64,000 nucleotides of DNA from Burkholderia ambifaria (GCF_001443045.1 NZ_LKPJ01000014.1:124001-188000); one strand, 5' to 3'; numbered from the stretch's first letter, positions 25,094 through 35,222 are shown. Translations and numbers: made by a program. Notes: generated from the letters alone by a model not told the origin.

Positions 25094-26122
25094 TTACTGG
25101 CTCGCCAGCTGGGCCTGGGTGTAGAAGCCGTCCTTCACGACGACGTCGACGTTGCGCTTGGTCAGCAGCGTCGGCTGCAGCAGCACCGTATCGACCTTCT
25201 TCTTGCCGTTGTCGTACTGCGCGTTGAACGCGGGCTTCGTGCCCTTCGCGAGATCGACGGCAAGCTTCGCGGCTTCGCTCGCGATCAGCTTCAGCGGCTT
25301 GTAGACGGTCATCGTCTGCGTGCCGGCGATCACGCGCTTGACCGCGGCGAGGTCCGCATCCTGCCCGGACACCGGCACCTTGCCGGCCAGATGCTGCGCG
25401 GCGAGCGCCTGGATCGCGCCGCCCGCGGTGCCGTCGTTCGACGCGACGATCACGTCGATCTTGTTGTTGTTCGCGGTCAGCGCGTCCTCGACGATCCGCA
25501 GCGCGGTCGACGCGCTCCACTCGGGCACCCATTGCTGGCCGACGACCTTGACGTCGCCGCGGTCGATCGCCGGCTTCAGCACCTTCAACTGACCTGCGCG
25601 CAGCATCTTCGCGTTGTTGTCGGTCGGCGCGCCGCCGAGCAGGAAATAGTTGCCCTTCGGCTTCGCGTCGAACACGCCCTGCGCCTGCAGTTCGCCGACC
25701 TTCTCGTTGTCGAACGAGATGTACGCGTCGACGTCCGCGTCGAGGATCAGGCGGTCGTACGACACGACCTTGATGCCGGCCTTCTTCGCCTCGGCGACGA
25801 CGTTGCCGAGCGTCTTCGAATTGAACGGCACGATCACGATCACGTCGACGCCGCGCGAGATCAGGTTCTCGATCTGGGAAATCTGCCGCTCCTCGCTGGC
25901 GTCGGCCGACTGCACCGACACCTTCGCGCCGAGCTTCGTCGCGGCCGCGACGAAATAGTCGCGGTCGCGCGACCAGCGCTCGACGCGTAGATCGTCGATG
26001 CAGAAGCCGATCTCGGGCTTGTCCTTGCTCGCATGCGCAAGCGGTGCGCCCAGCGTCAGGATCGCCAGCGCAGCGGCGCCGGCAAGCGAACTCAATACGG
26101 TACGACGCGTCACGGATTTCAT
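25094..26122 (-). CDS. xylF: D-xylose periplasmic binding protein XylF
   Basis: A 342-residue periplasmic binding protein. The signal peptide covers roughly residues 1-31 (hydrophobic AAALAILTLGAPLAHAS), and the mature protein begins KDKPEIGFCIDDLRVERW. It has VIVIVPFNSKTLGNVVAEAK, VVSYDRLILDADVDAYISFD and the hinge residues typical of XylF/RbsB proteins (VSGQDADLAAVKRV). It delivers xylose to XylGH and belongs to the operon with xylAB upstream. Confidence 0.93.
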   Translation of the reverse strand: MKSVTRRTVLSSLAGAAALAILTLGAPLAHASKDKPEIGFCIDDLRVERWSRDRDYFVAAATKLGAKVSVQSADASEERQISQIENLISRGVDVIVIVPFNSKTLGNVVAEAKKAGIKVVSYDRLILDADVDAYISFDNEKVGELQAQGVFDAKPKGNYFLLGGAPTDNNAKMLRAGQLKVLKPAIDRGDVKVVGQQWVPEWSASTALRIVEDALTANNNKIDVIVASNDGTAGGAIQALAAQHLAGKVPVSGQDADLAAVKRVIAGTQTMTVYKPLKLIASEAAKLAVDLAKGTKPAFNAQYDNGKKKVDTVLLQPTLLTKRNVDVVVKDGFYTQAQLASQ

Positions 26123-26199
26123 GTCTCCATCTCCTTGTTATCGGACTACCTCACGAACGACGGGCGGCCGCCGGAACGGGCTGCCCGTATCGACTCGCC

Positions 26200-26224
26200 G
26201 CAACGCGCGTCAAGCGAGCGTTGC
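26200..26224 (-). terminator. Hairpin at the xylB stop
   Basis: GCAACGC (26200-26206) and GCGTTGC (26218-26224) form a 7-bp stem that encloses the xylB stop codon and precedes the 87-bp gap to xylF. It could moderate read-through between the enzyme and transporter parts of the operon. No T-run follows. Confidence 0.3.
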
Positions 26225-27688
26225 AAATACCGGTTCGAGCGCGCGGTACAGCGCGCGAAACGTCGGACGCCGCGTGTCGCGATACCACGCGTGCCGTGCA
26301 GGGTCGGGCTCGCGCACCGCGACGATCGGCGGCTGCGGGCATACGTCGTCGAGCGACGCATCCGGTTCGAGCGCGAGATGCGCGAGCCGCGCGGCACCGA
26401 GCGCCGGACCAACCTCGCCGCCCGCGCGCAGCGTCAGCGCGCGGCCGCTCAGGTCGGCGAGCATCTGCGTCCAGTACGCGCTGCGCGACCCGCCGCCGAT
26501 CACCGTAATGCTGTCGGGCGCCAGCCCGGCCGCATGCAGCGCATCGATCCCGTCGAGCAGCGCGAAGCCGACGCCCTCGAGCGTCGCGTTCGCCAGATCC
26601 GCGCGCTGCGTGTCGGGCGTGAGCCCGTAGAACACGCCCTTCGCATTCACGTCGTTGTGCGGCGTGCGCTCGCCGCTCAGGTACGGCAGAAACCACGGGC
26701 GGCTCGCGCGTGCGTTCGCCTCGGCATCGGCGAGCAGCGCCGCGACGCCGTCATAACCGGTCAGTTGTGCGGTGAAGTCGATGCAGCCGGCCGCGTTCAG
26801 CATCACCGACATCAGGTGCCACGTGTCGGGCAGCGCGTGGCAGAAGCTGTGCACCGCGGATTCGGGGTTCGCGCGAAATCCGTCCGACACCGCGAAATAC
26901 ACGCCCGACGTGCCGAGCGACAGCAGCGCATCGCCCGGCTTCACGATGCCGACGCCCACCGCGCCGGCCGCGTTGTCGCCGCCGCCGGCCACCACCGGAA
27001 TCTCGCGCAGCCCGAGTGTGCGCGCGACCTCGGGCAGCAGCGTGCCGGTCACGCCGTTACCCTCGAACACGGTCGGCATCTGTGCACGCGACAGCCCGCA
27101 CGCGGCGAGCAGCGTGTCGTCGTAGTCGCGCTTCGCGACGTCGAGCCACAGCGTGCCGGCGGCATCCGACGGATCGGTTGCGAACGCACCGGTCAGCCGG
27201 TAGCGCAAATAGTCCTTCGGCAGCAGCACGTACGCGATCCGCGCGAACACGTCGGGCTCGTGACGACGCACCCACAGAAGCTTCGGCGCGGTGAAGCCGG
27301 GCATCGCGACGTTGCCGGCCACCGTGCGCAACGCGGGCACGAGCCGCTCGAGTTCCGCGCACTCCGCATCCGCCCGGCCGTCGTTCCACAGAATCGCCGG
27401 GCGCAGCACGTCGCCATGCGCGTCGATGAGCGTGGCGCCATGCATCTGCCCGGTCAGCCCCAGCGCGTCGATGTCGTGCGGATCGATGCCGGCCGCACGG
27501 GCTTCATCGACGAGCGCGGCGAGCGCCCCGCATGCGGCATCCCACCAGTCGCGCGGCGCCTGTTCCGACCAGCGCGGCCGCGGCCGGCTCACCGTCAGCG
27601 GGCGGCTCGCGCTCGCCCGCACCGCGCCGTCACGGTCGAGCAGCACCGCCTTCACGCCCGACGTGCCGAGATCGAGTCCGATATACAT
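26210..27688 (-). CDS. xylB: Xylulokinase XylB
   Basis: A 492-residue FGGY-family kinase that phosphorylates D-xylulose to xylulose 5-phosphate. It begins with the phosphate-1 motif MYIGLDLGTSGVKAVLLD, has LTGQMHGATLID, a xylulokinase signature around the substrate pocket, and GGGDNAAGAVGVGIVKPGDALLSLGTS split over the linker to the C-terminal domain. GGGSRSAYWTQMLADL is the adenosine-binding region. Length matches bacterial xylulokinases (about 480-500). It starts 4 bp after the xylA stop, so they are cotranscribed. Confidence 0.93.
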   Translation of the reverse strand: MYIGLDLGTSGVKAVLLDRDGAVRASASRPLTVSRPRPRWSEQAPRDWWDAACGALAALVDEARAAGIDPHDIDALGLTGQMHGATLIDAHGDVLRPAILWNDGRADAECAELERLVPALRTVAGNVAMPGFTAPKLLWVRRHEPDVFARIAYVLLPKDYLRYRLTGAFATDPSDAAGTLWLDVAKRDYDDTLLAACGLSRAQMPTVFEGNGVTGTLLPEVARTLGLREIPVVAGGGDNAAGAVGVGIVKPGDALLSLGTSGVYFAVSDGFRANPESAVHSFCHALPDTWHLMSVMLNAAGCIDFTAQLTGYDGVAALLADAEANARASRPWFLPYLSGERTPHNDVNAKGVFYGLTPDTQRADLANATLEGVGFALLDGIDALHAAGLAPDSITVIGGGSRSAYWTQMLADLSGRALTLRAGGEVGPALGAARLAHLALEPDASLDDVCPQPPIVAVREPDPARHAWYRDTRRPTFRALYRALEPVFATLA

Positions 27689-27692
27689 GGCG

Positions 27693-29015
27693 TCAGCGCA
27701 GCCCGTAGATCGCCTGGTTCACGATGTTCTCGAGCCGCTCCTGGGCGCCGCTCGCATGCCGCGGATCCACGCCGCGCGCGAGCGCATCGTCGGCCAGCGA
27801 CTGCAGCGTATAGCCGCCCGACAGGATCTTGCGGCCGAACGCCTCGTCCCACTGCGCGTAGCGCTGCCGGCGCAGCGCATCGAGCCGGTCGTTCTCGACC
27901 AGCACCGCCGCGCGCTCGAGCGCGAGCGCGAGCACGTCGATCGCGCCCACGTGGCCGTAGAACAGGTCTTCCGGATCGACGCTCTGGCGCCGCACCTTCG
28001 CGTCGAAGTTCATCCCGCCGGTCGCGAAGCCGCCGTGGCGCAGGATCTCGTAGAACGCGAGCGTCAGCTCCTCGACGCTGTTCGGGAACTGGTCGGTGTC
28101 CCAACCGTTCTGCGGGTCGCCGCGGTTCGCGTCGACGCTGCCGAACACGCCGAGCGCGAACGCGTTCGCGATCTCGTGATGGAACGAGTGCCCGGCGAGC
28201 GTCGCATGGTTTGCCTCGATGTTCACGCGGATCTCGTTCTGCAGTCCGTACTGCACGAGAAAGCCGTGCACTGTCGCCACGTCGTAGTCGTATTGGTGCT
28301 TGGTCGGCTCCTGCGGCTTCGGCTCGATCAGCAGCGCGCCGTTGAAGCCGATCCGGTGCTTGTGCTCGACGACCATCGACAGGAAGCGCGCGAACTGATC
28401 GCGCTCGCGCTTCAGGTCGGTATTGAGCAGCGTCTCGTACCCTTCGCGGCCGCCCCACAGCACGTAGTTCTCGCCGCCGAGCCGATGCGTCGCGTCGAGC
28501 GCATGACACACCTGGGTCGCGGCCCACGCGAACACGTCGGGGTTCGGGTTCGTCGCGGCACCCGCCGCGAAGCGCGGATGCGAGAACAGGTTCGCGGTGC
28601 CCCACAGCAGCCGCACGCCGCTCGCCTGCTGGCGCTCGCCGAGATAGTCGACCATCCGTGCGAAATTGGCCGCGTACTCGCGCAGGCTGTCGCCCTCCGG
28701 CGCGACGTCGGTGTCATGAAACGTATAGAACGGCGTGCCGAGCTTCGTGAAGAATTCGAATGCCGCATCGGCCTTCATCCGCGCGCGCTCGAGCGCATCG
28801 CCCGGCTGCTGCCACGGCCGCCGGAACGCGCCCTGCCCGAAGATGTCGTGCCCCGGCCACACGAACGTGTGCCAATAGCAGACGGCGATCCGCAGATGCT
28901 CGGCGAGCGTCTTGCCGAGCACGCGCTTCTCGGGGTTGTAATAGTGGTAAGCCAGCGGGTTGTCCGACTGCGGACCTTCGTAGCGAATCGCGGGAATGTG
29001 TTCGAAATACGACAT
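27693..29015 (-). CDS. xylA: Xylose isomerase XylA
   Basis: A 440-residue class II xylose isomerase, the same length as the E. coli enzyme, converting D-xylose to D-xylulose with two divalent metals. Conserved segments are [16 protein letters not shown], the catalytic-histidine region [18 protein letters not shown], the metal-binding [18 protein letters not shown] and [19 protein letters not shown]. It is the first gene of the xylose operon, divergent from xylR. Longer in-frame starts read back through the promoter region and are rejected. Confidence 0.95.
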   Translation of the reverse strand: MSYFEHIPAIRYEGPQSDNPLAYHYYNPEKRVLGKTLAEHLRIAVCYWHTFVWPGHDIFGQGAFRRPWQQPGDALERARMKADAAFEFFTKLGTPFYTFHDTDVAPEGDSLREYAANFARMVDYLGERQQASGVRLLWGTANLFSHPRFAAGAATNPNPDVFAWAATQVCHALDATHRLGGENYVLWGGREGYETLLNTDLKRERDQFARFLSMVVEHKHRIGFNGALLIEPKPQEPTKHQYDYDVATVHGFLVQYGLQNEIRVNIEANHATLAGHSFHHEIANAFALGVFGSVDANRGDPQNGWDTDQFPNSVEELTLAFYEILRHGGFATGGMNFDAKVRRQSVDPEDLFYGHVGAIDVLALALERAAVLVENDRLDALRRQRYAQWDEAFGRKILSGGYTLQSLADDALARGVDPRHASGAQERLENIVNQAIYGLR

Positions 29016-29116
29016 GGCGTCTCCGTGCGGGGTCTTGTTGCAGCGCAACGCGCGTCGCGACGACGCACGCGGCCGAATTCGGTTGACTGGATCGTGCCCG
29101 CGCGCCTGCCGGCCGG

Positions 29117-29191
29117 CAATTGCGAAATTGCGCAGCGCGCTTAATGTTTCTTGCCAGCCGCGCTCGCGCGGTGCGCGTTCCGTCCTACAAT
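29117..29191. promoter_or_regulatory. xylA-xylR divergent promoter region
   Basis: The 267-bp gap contains an AT-rich inverted repeat, CAATT-GCGA-AATTG (29117-29130), about 100 bp from xylA, and a good -10 hexamer for xylR, TACAAT (29186-29191). AraC-type XylR proteins activate divergently from such regions, so the repeat is the best candidate binding site. No experimental consensus for this organism was available to compare. Confidence 0.4.
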
Positions 29192-29282
29192 CGCCGGACA
29201 CCAGACATCGCGCGCCGCCGCCTCGAGCGCGCGCCCGGAGACAATGGCACGGCGCCCTGGCGGCGCTCGCCCCGAGACCGAG

Positions 29283-30476
29283 ATGACCCGCGCCCCTTCC
29301 GCCCAGACACCGCACCGCATCGCACTGCTGTTCAACGCGAACAAGGTCTACGACCGCGAGATCATCAGCGGCATCGGCCAGTACCTGCACACGACGCGCG
29401 TCGTGTGGGACCTGTTCCTCGAAGACGATTTCCGCTGCCGGCTCGCCGGCATCGAGCGCTTCGACGGCGACGGCATCATCGCGGACTTCGACGATCCGGC
29501 CGTCGCCGACGCGCTCGCCGGCTCGCCGTTGCCGATCGTCGCGGTCGGTTCGTCATACGAGGACCCGGCGCACTATCCTGACGGCGTCCCATATATTGCG
29601 ACCGACAACCCGAAGCTCGTGTCGCTCGCCCATACGCATCTGATCGGCGCGGGGCTCGCGCACTTCGCGATGTACAGCCTGCCGGTCGCGCAGGAGAACC
29701 GCTGGGCACAGCAGCGCGAGCTCGCGTTCGACCGGCTCGCGCGCGCGGACGGGCTCGATGCGCCGATCTACCGCGGACTGTCGACGAGCGCGTCGGGCTG
29801 GAACCACGCGATCGAGCAACTGATCGGCTGGCTGCATGCGCTGCCGAAGCCGGTCGGCGTGATCGCGGTCACCGATGCGCGCGCGCGGCACTTGCTGCAG
29901 GCGTGCCTGATCGCCGGCATCGCGGTGCCGGAACAGGTTGCGATCATCGGCATCGACAACGATCCGCTCACGCGCACGCTCACACGCATTCCGTTGTCGT
30001 CGGTCATCCAGGGCACCGAGGAAATGGGCCGCACCGCCGCGCACCTGCTGCACCGGATGCTGCGCGGCGCGCGTTTTCCCGGGCAGCGCATCCTCGTGCC
30101 GCCGGTCGGCATCAACGTGCTCGAGTCGACGCGCCACCAGCCGCTCGCGAGCCCGCACGTGATGCGCGCACGGCATTTCATCCGCCAGTACGCGTGCCAG
30201 GGAATCAAGACCGAACAGGTCGCCGACTATGTCGGCGTGTCGCGCTCGCTGCTCGAAGAACACTTTCGGCGCGAACTGCAGCGCACCGTGCACCAGGAAA
30301 TCCTGCGTCACAAGCTCGAGGCCGCCCAGGCGCTGCTGGCGAGCCGCAATGCGTCGAGCGCGGAAGTCGCGATCCGCTGCGGCTTCACGTCGCTGCAGTA
30401 CATGTATGCGGTGTTTCGCCGCGAACTCGGCTGCACCCCGCGCGAATACCAGGAACGCACCGCGCCTGCCCACTGA
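29283..30476 (+). CDS. xylR: Xylose operon regulator XylR
   Basis: A 397-residue regulator with an N-terminal LacI/periplasmic-binding-like xylose sensor ([57 protein letters not shown]) and a C-terminal AraC helix-turn-helix pair ([20 protein letters not shown] and [20 protein letters not shown]). Length and architecture match E. coli XylR (392). The frame is open upstream, but homology begins at this ATG. It is divergent from xylA and probably activates xylAB-FGH when xylose is bound. Confidence 0.93.
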   Translation: MTRAPSAQTPHRIALLFNANKVYDREIISGIGQYLHTTRVVWDLFLEDDFRCRLAGIERFDGDGIIADFDDPAVADALAGSPLPIVAVGSSYEDPAHYPDGVPYIATDNPKLVSLAHTHLIGAGLAHFAMYSLPVAQENRWAQQRELAFDRLARADGLDAPIYRGLSTSASGWNHAIEQLIGWLHALPKPVGVIAVTDARARHLLQACLIAGIAVPEQVAIIGIDNDPLTRTLTRIPLSSVIQGTEEMGRTAAHLLHRMLRGARFPGQRILVPPVGINVLESTRHQPLASPHVMRARHFIRQYACQGIKTEQVADYVGVSRSLLEEHFRRELQRTVHQEILRHKLEAAQALLASRNASSAEVAIRCGFTSLQYMYAVFRRELGCTPREYQERTAPAH

Positions 30477-30503
30477 ATTCACCGCCCACGAGCGAACCCA
30501 CTC

Positions 30504-31592
30504 ATGCATATCGATACCGACTCTTCCCGCCCGGCAGCCGACGTCGGCCGCATTCCGTCCGAGCCGTGGGGCACGCTGCCCGGCGGCGATCCGGTGCGGC
30601 GCTATACGCTGCGCAACGCGCACGGAATGCGCGTCGTCGTCAGCGATCTCGGCGCGACCGTCGTGTCGTGGCTCGCGCCCGACCGCACCGGGCGCTTCGC
30701 CGATATCGTACTGGCCCACGACACGCCCGCCGACTACGTCGAATCGGGTGCGTACCTCGGCGCGACGGTCGGCCGCTGGGCGAACCGGATCGCGGGCGCC
30801 CGCTTCACGCTCGACGGCGTCGACTACACGCTCGATCGCAACGAGAACGGCAACCTGCTGCACGGCGGCGCGAGCGGCTTTCACCGCGCGCGCTGGGACG
30901 TGATCGACGACCGCGACGGGCTGACGCTGCGGCTCGATTCGCCGGAAGGCGATGCCGGGTTCCCCGGCAACGTGAGCGTGCAGGTGCGCTACACGCTCGA
31001 CGACGACGGCACGCTGACGATCGACTATGCGGGACGGACCGATGCACCGACGCCGCTGAACCTGACGAATCACAGCTACTTCAACCTGAGCGGACGCGCG
31101 GGCAGCGACGTGCGCGGCCATCTGCTGCAGATCGACGCCGATGCGTTCGTCGAAGTGGACGATGCGCTGATCCCGACCGGCACGGCCGACGTGACGGGCA
31201 CCGCGTTCGATTTCCGGCAGAGCGCGCCGCTCGGCGCCCGCCTCGCCTGGCCGCATGCGCAGCTCGCGCGCGCACGCGGCTTCGATCACTGCTATGTGCT
31301 GCGCGACCCCGGGCACGGCGTGCGGCCCGTCGCATCGATCTACGATCCGGAAAGCGGTCGAGAGCTCGCGGTATCGACGGATCAGCGCGGGCTGCAGCTC
31401 TACACGGGCAACTATCTGGACGGTGTGCGCGCAAGCGGCGGTGTGTCGTGCGTGCAGCATGCGGCGCTGTGCGTCGAAGCCGGGTTCTTTCCGGACCAGG
31501 TCAACATGGATGCGTTGCGCGACGAAACGATCCTCCATCCGGGCGAGACCTATCGCCAGACGACGCGGTATCGGGTCGGCGTTCGCGGATAG
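30504..31592 (+). CDS. galM: Galactose mutarotase (aldose 1-epimerase)
   Basis: A 362-residue aldose 1-epimerase that interconverts alpha and beta anomers of hexoses or xylose. Conserved residues are in GATVGRWANRIAGARFTLDG, NLLHGGASGFHRARWDV (substrate-binding His), NLTNHSYFNLSG (catalytic His) and CVEAGFFPDQVN (catalytic Glu). It follows xylR by 27 bp on the same strand, so in this locus it likely speeds xylose anomer interconversion for XylA. The first about 25 residues precede the usual family start. Confidence 0.9.
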   Translation: MHIDTDSSRPAADVGRIPSEPWGTLPGGDPVRRYTLRNAHGMRVVVSDLGATVVSWLAPDRTGRFADIVLAHDTPADYVESGAYLGATVGRWANRIAGARFTLDGVDYTLDRNENGNLLHGGASGFHRARWDVIDDRDGLTLRLDSPEGDAGFPGNVSVQVRYTLDDDGTLTIDYAGRTDAPTPLNLTNHSYFNLSGRAGSDVRGHLLQIDADAFVEVDDALIPTGTADVTGTAFDFRQSAPLGARLAWPHAQLARARGFDHCYVLRDPGHGVRPVASIYDPESGRELAVSTDQRGLQLYTGNYLDGVRASGGVSCVQHAALCVEAGFFPDQVNMDALRDETILHPGETYRQTTRYRVGVRG

Positions 31593-31712
31593 CGGGCACG
31601 TCGGGCGGCCGCCGATCACGCGCGGCTCACCCGTTGCCGGATGGCAGGCGGCGCACGTGGTCCTTGCGTATGCGCCGCCCTGCGCGCCCTGCGCGCGATG
31701 GGCGATGCACGA

Positions 31713-31735
31713 TTCGGCCTCGCATCGAGGCCGAA
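31713..31735. terminator. Hairpin between galM and porin genes
   Basis: A perfect 10-bp stem (TTCGGCCTCG / CGAGGCCGAA) with a CAT loop sits between the convergent galM and porin genes. It may serve both directions. The flanks are not T-rich, so efficiency is uncertain. Confidence 0.5.
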
Positions 31736-31829
31736 ATGTGATCGCTTGAATCACCGCAGCCTGCGATCCCGAGATCGACCGAGGCCAGCGCTGGAGGATG
31801 ACGTCGATGCCCTTCCCGCCCCGACTCCG

Positions 31830-33014
31830 TCAGAACTTGTGACGGATCCCCGCATGCACCATCAACTGCTTCGACGTCGACGACAGGTCTGCCGCCCCCG
31901 GAACATACGCCTGGTCGAGCGACGAGCCGGTCGCATCGCCCGCAATCCGCTGGTACGCACCCATCAGGTAGACGTCGGTGCGCTTCGACAGGTTGTAGTC
32001 GGCCATCAGCCCGATCGAATGGATCTTCGGTTTCGCGCTGCCCGTGGTCGCGTCGTAGCGCACGGCCGTATACACATACTGCGCGCCCACGAAGAACGCC
32101 GGCGTGAACTGATACTTGCCGTTCACTTCGAAGTTCTGGTACTTGATCGCGGTGACCGTGCCGCCCGCGAGCGGCCCCGTGACGGGTTCGATCGTCTCGT
32201 CGCCGAACAGGTAGCCGACGTTCGCGGTCGGCCGCGTGACGTTGCTGTTCGTGTAGGCAAACCCGACCGTCGCGGGCCCGGCCGTGTAGTTGATGCCGGC
32301 CCCGAAGATCCGCAGCCGCGCCGACGCGAAGTTCGCATCCGCGCCCACCGACCCCGCCCCCGCGATCGCGCCACCGGCGGTCGCGCCCGGGTTGTCCGCA
32401 TTCAGGAACGCCGCGCCGACGAGCAAGCCGCCCTGCTCGTACTGCGCGCCGACGCTCCACTGTCGGTCGTTCGCGAACCCGGTGTCGTTGCTGAAGCTAT
32501 ATGTGCCGCCGAACGAGAAGCCGGCAAAATCCGGGCTCGCGTACTTGACCGTATTGTTCACGCGGAACGTGTTGCCGGTGTTGTCGTTGTCGAGCGGATG
32601 CGAGAACGGATAGACGCCCCAGCTGCCGTTCGCGGTCGTCGGCGGGAGATAGTCGACGACCGAGTCATATTGCCGGCCGAGCGTCAGCGTGCCGAAGCGC
32701 GCGCTGCCGAGCCCGACATAAGCCTGCCGCCCGAATAGGCGGCCGCCCTGCGCGAGCGTGCCGCTGTTCACGTTGAAGCCATTCTCGATCTGGAACAGCG
32801 CGCTGTAGCCGCCGCCGAGATCCTCGGCGCCCTTCAGCCCCCAGCGGCTGCCCTGCGCGAAACCGCTCGCCATCTGCCACGCGCCGTGGCCGCCGACGTT
32901 GTTCGTATAGTCGATGCCCGCATCGACCAGCCCGTACAGCGTGACGCTGCCTTGCGCGAAGGCCGGTGCCGCACAGAGTGCCGGCATCGCGACGAAAAAC
33001 AATCTCCAGTTCAT
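31830..33014 (-). CDS. Gram-negative (OmpC-family) porin
   Basis: A 394-residue trimeric porin of the betaproteobacterial OmpC/OpcP type. The signal peptide ends at FAQGSVTLYG, followed by VDAGIDYTNNVGGHGAWQM, GLKGAEDLGGGYSALFQIEN and RQAYVGLGSARFGTLTLGRQ, the PEFG-like loop region. It ends with the outer-membrane insertion signal GIRHKF (terminal Phe). It is the last gene of a run with a binding protein and M20 amidohydrolase, suggesting a dedicated outer-membrane route for their substrate. A general porin role is equally possible. Confidence 0.93.
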   Translation of the reverse strand: MNWRLFFVAMPALCAAPAFAQGSVTLYGLVDAGIDYTNNVGGHGAWQMASGFAQGSRWGLKGAEDLGGGYSALFQIENGFNVNSGTLAQGGRLFGRQAYVGLGSARFGTLTLGRQYDSVVDYLPPTTANGSWGVYPFSHPLDNDNTGNTFRVNNTVKYASPDFAGFSFGGTYSFSNDTGFANDRQWSVGAQYEQGGLLVGAAFLNADNPGATAGGAIAGAGSVGADANFASARLRIFGAGINYTAGPATVGFAYTNSNVTRPTANVGYLFGDETIEPVTGPLAGGTVTAIKYQNFEVNGKYQFTPAFFVGAQYVYTAVRYDATTGSAKPKIHSIGLMADYNLSKRTDVYLMGAYQRIAGDATGSSLDQAYVPGAADLSSTSKQLMVHAGIRHKF

Positions 33015-33068
33015 TCGTTTTCCTTATTGATATATTGAGCGCTACCACCCGATGCGCTGTCGTGCCGC

Positions 33069-33863
33069 TTATTTCGCGCCGTAGATGTCGAAGTCGAAGT
33101 ATTTGCGGTTGATTCGCTGATATGTGCCGTTCGCGAGGATCGTCGCCAGCGCGCGGTTGAACGCGTCGCGCAGGTCGGTGTCCTGCTTGCGCAGCCCGAG
33201 GCCGTCACCCTGCCCGAAATACTTCGCGTCGTCGATCGCCGCGCCGACGAACATGAAGTCCTTGCCCTGCGGCTTCTTCAGGAAGCCGTCGCTGGCCGCG
33301 ATCGATGCCTGGAACGCCGCGTCGAGCCGCCCCGTCACGAGATCGGCATAGACCTGGTCCTGGTTCTGGTATGACTCGATCTGTACGCCGGCCGGCTGCC
33401 AGTTCGCGATCGCATAGTCGGCCTGCGCGGAGCCCTGCTCGACGCCGACCCGCTTGCCCTTCAGCGACGCGGCCGTCGGCAGCAGCGGCGAACCCTTGCG
33501 CGCGATCAGCCGCGCCGGCGCATTCGAGATCCGGTTCGTGAACGCGATCTGCTGCATCCGCTTCGGCGTGATCGTCATCGACGACGCGATCACGTCGAAC
33601 TTGCGCGCGAGCAGCCCGGGAATCATCCCGTCGAAACTCGATTCGACCCATACGCAGCGCGCATGCAGCTCCGCGCACAACGCGTTCGTGATGTCGACCC
33701 CGAAGCCGCTCAGCGAGCCGTCCGGCTGCTTGTATTCGAGCGGCGGATACGTGGGATCGACCGCGAGCCGGATCTCCTTGCCCGTCCAGTCGCCGGCATG
33801 CGCGACGCCTGCCGCCGCCGTTGCCGTGAGCGCCACCGCGAGCGCCGCCATCCACTGTTTCAT
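33069..33863 (-). CDS. Periplasmic amino-acid (lysine/arginine/ornithine-type) binding protein
   Basis: A 264-residue cluster 3 solute-binding protein. After a signal peptide ending AAAGVAHA, it has IRLAVDPTYPPLEYKQPDG, GFGVDITNALCAELHARCVW and FDVIASSMTITPKRMQQIAF, the HisJ/ArgT-type ligand pocket. The C-terminal KYFGQGDGLGLRKQDTDLRD region is also standard. No permease or ATPase genes accompany it here, so it must use transporter subunits encoded elsewhere or act as a sensor. It lies between the M20 amidohydrolase and the porin genes. Confidence 0.9.
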   Translation of the reverse strand: MKQWMAALAVALTATAAAGVAHAGDWTGKEIRLAVDPTYPPLEYKQPDGSLSGFGVDITNALCAELHARCVWVESSFDGMIPGLLARKFDVIASSMTITPKRMQQIAFTNRISNAPARLIARKGSPLLPTAASLKGKRVGVEQGSAQADYAIANWQPAGVQIESYQNQDQVYADLVTGRLDAAFQASIAASDGFLKKPQGKDFMFVGAAIDDAKYFGQGDGLGLRKQDTDLRDAFNRALATILANGTYQRINRKYFDFDIYGAK

Positions 33864-33919
33864 TGCCAGTCTCCTTGTTTCTTCCGTCGTTGAAAGTGAT
33901 TCGAATGCGTTTGCCCGGC

Positions 33920-35095
33920 TTACGCGAGATAGCGCTCCGCGAGCGCGATCCAGTAGCTCGCGCCCGTCGCGAGGCACGCGTCGTTGAAGTCGTAGCCGGG
34001 GCTGTGCAGCCCGCAGCCCGCGGCACCGTTGCCGTCGCCGTTGCCGATCGACAGGTAGCTGCCCGGGCAAGCGTCGAGCATGAACGCGAAATCCTCGCTC
34101 GCCGCGATCGGCCGCAAATGCGGAATCAGCGCGTCATCGCCGCCCCATGCGCGCGCCACGTCACGGGCGAACGCCGTTTCCGCCGCGTGATTGACGAGCA
34201 CCGGATAACCATAGCGATAGTCGATCTCGGCCGTCGCGCCGTAGCTGTCGGCCTGGCCCTGCACGATCGCGCGGATGTGCCGTTCGAGCAGCGCGCGCAC
34301 GTCCGGCGACAGCGCACGCACGCTCAGTTCGAGATCCGCATGGGGCGGAATCACGTTCGATGCGGTGCCGGCGTGAATCGAGCCGGTCGTGACGATTGCC
34401 AGTTCCTGCGGATTCACGTTGCGCGACACGACCGTCTGCAGCGCCATCACGATCGACGCGCACACGACCACCGGATCGATCGTCGTGTGCGGCGCCGCAC
34501 CATGGCCGCCGCGCCCGGTCACGCGCACGCGCACCTCGTCGGCCGACGCCATCGCCGGGCCGTCGCAGAAGCCGAGCACGCCAGCCGGCAGGCCCGGCAC
34601 GTTATGCATCGCGAACACGGCATCGCACGGGAACTGCGTGAACAGCCCGTCGTCGAGCATCCGCTTCGCGCCGCCGAGCCCTTCCTCCGCCGGCTGGAAA
34701 ATCAGGTTCAGCGTGCCGCCGAAGCGCCCGCGCTCGGCCAGGCAGCGCGCCGCCGCGAGCAGCATCGCCGTGTGGCCGTCGTGGCCGCACGCGTGCATCA
34801 CGCCGTCGCGACGGCTCGCATGCGGCAGCCCGGTCGTCTCGCGGATCGGCAGCGCATCCATGTCCGCGCGCAGCCCGAGCCGCTTCCCGGCGCCGCGCGT
34901 GAGCGTGCCGACCACGCCGGTGCCGCCGAGGCCGCGCGCGACCCGATAACCCCATGTTGTCAGGTAGTCGGCGACGAGTTCGCTCGTCGCGTGTTCCTCG
35001 AAGCCGAGCTCCGGATGCGCGTGCAGCCGGTGGCGCAGCGCGATCATCTCGGCCTCGATGGCCGCCATTTCAGGCGGAATGCATGATCGATCCAA
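33920..35095 (-). CDS. M20 family amidohydrolase (hippurate hydrolase/N-acyl-amino-acid type)
   Basis: A 391-residue metallopeptidase-family amidohydrolase that cleaves N-acyl amino acids or related amides. It has RHRLHAHPELGFEEHATSEL, the metal-site GVMHACGHDGHTAML and FQPAEEGLGGAKRML, and a dimerisation domain with VTGRGGHGAAPHTTIDPVVV. A TTG start is chosen because GAGGAG lies 8 nt upstream; the first ATG is nine codons later with no ribosome-binding site. It precedes a binding-protein gene, so the probable job is releasing free amino acid from an acylated form. The adjacent LysR gene is divergent. Confidence 0.88.
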   Translation of the reverse strand: MDRSCIPPEMAAIEAEMIALRHRLHAHPELGFEEHATSELVADYLTTWGYRVARGLGGTGVVGTLTRGAGKRLGLRADMDALPIRETTGLPHASRRDGVMHACGHDGHTAMLLAAARCLAERGRFGGTLNLIFQPAEEGLGGAKRMLDDGLFTQFPCDAVFAMHNVPGLPAGVLGFCDGPAMASADEVRVRVTGRGGHGAAPHTTIDPVVVCASIVMALQTVVSRNVNPQELAIVTTGSIHAGTASNVIPPHADLELSVRALSPDVRALLERHIRAIVQGQADSYGATAEIDYRYGYPVLVNHAAETAFARDVARAWGGDDALIPHLRPIAASEDFAFMLDACPGSYLSIGNGDGNGAAGCGLHSPGYDFNDACLATGASYWIALAERYLA

Positions 35096-35199
35096 CCCCG
35101 ATACTCCTCGACAGGTGCCCGTTGCCGATCGCCGGAATGGCAGATCGTGGCGAGATCGTAGGCAGCGAAAAAGCCGGCGAACAGCCGCAGTTTCGTTAT

Positions 35200-35222
35200 G
35201 ATGACAACCATTCGTTGTCATC
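35200..35222. promoter_or_regulatory. Perfect palindrome in M20-LysR intergenic region
   Basis: GATGACAAC-CATTC-GTTGTCATC is a perfect 9-bp inverted repeat with a 5-bp spacer, 36 bp upstream of the LysR start and overlapping a TTATGAT -10-like sequence. It is the likely binding site of the LysR protein (autoregulation plus control of the M20 operon). Confidence 0.6.

Noticed and set aside
26033-28345. 770-codon plus-strand frame antisense to xylB and xylA
   Set aside because: Arg/Ala/His-rich translation without domains, exactly opposite two well-conserved genes. It is a third-position GC shadow.
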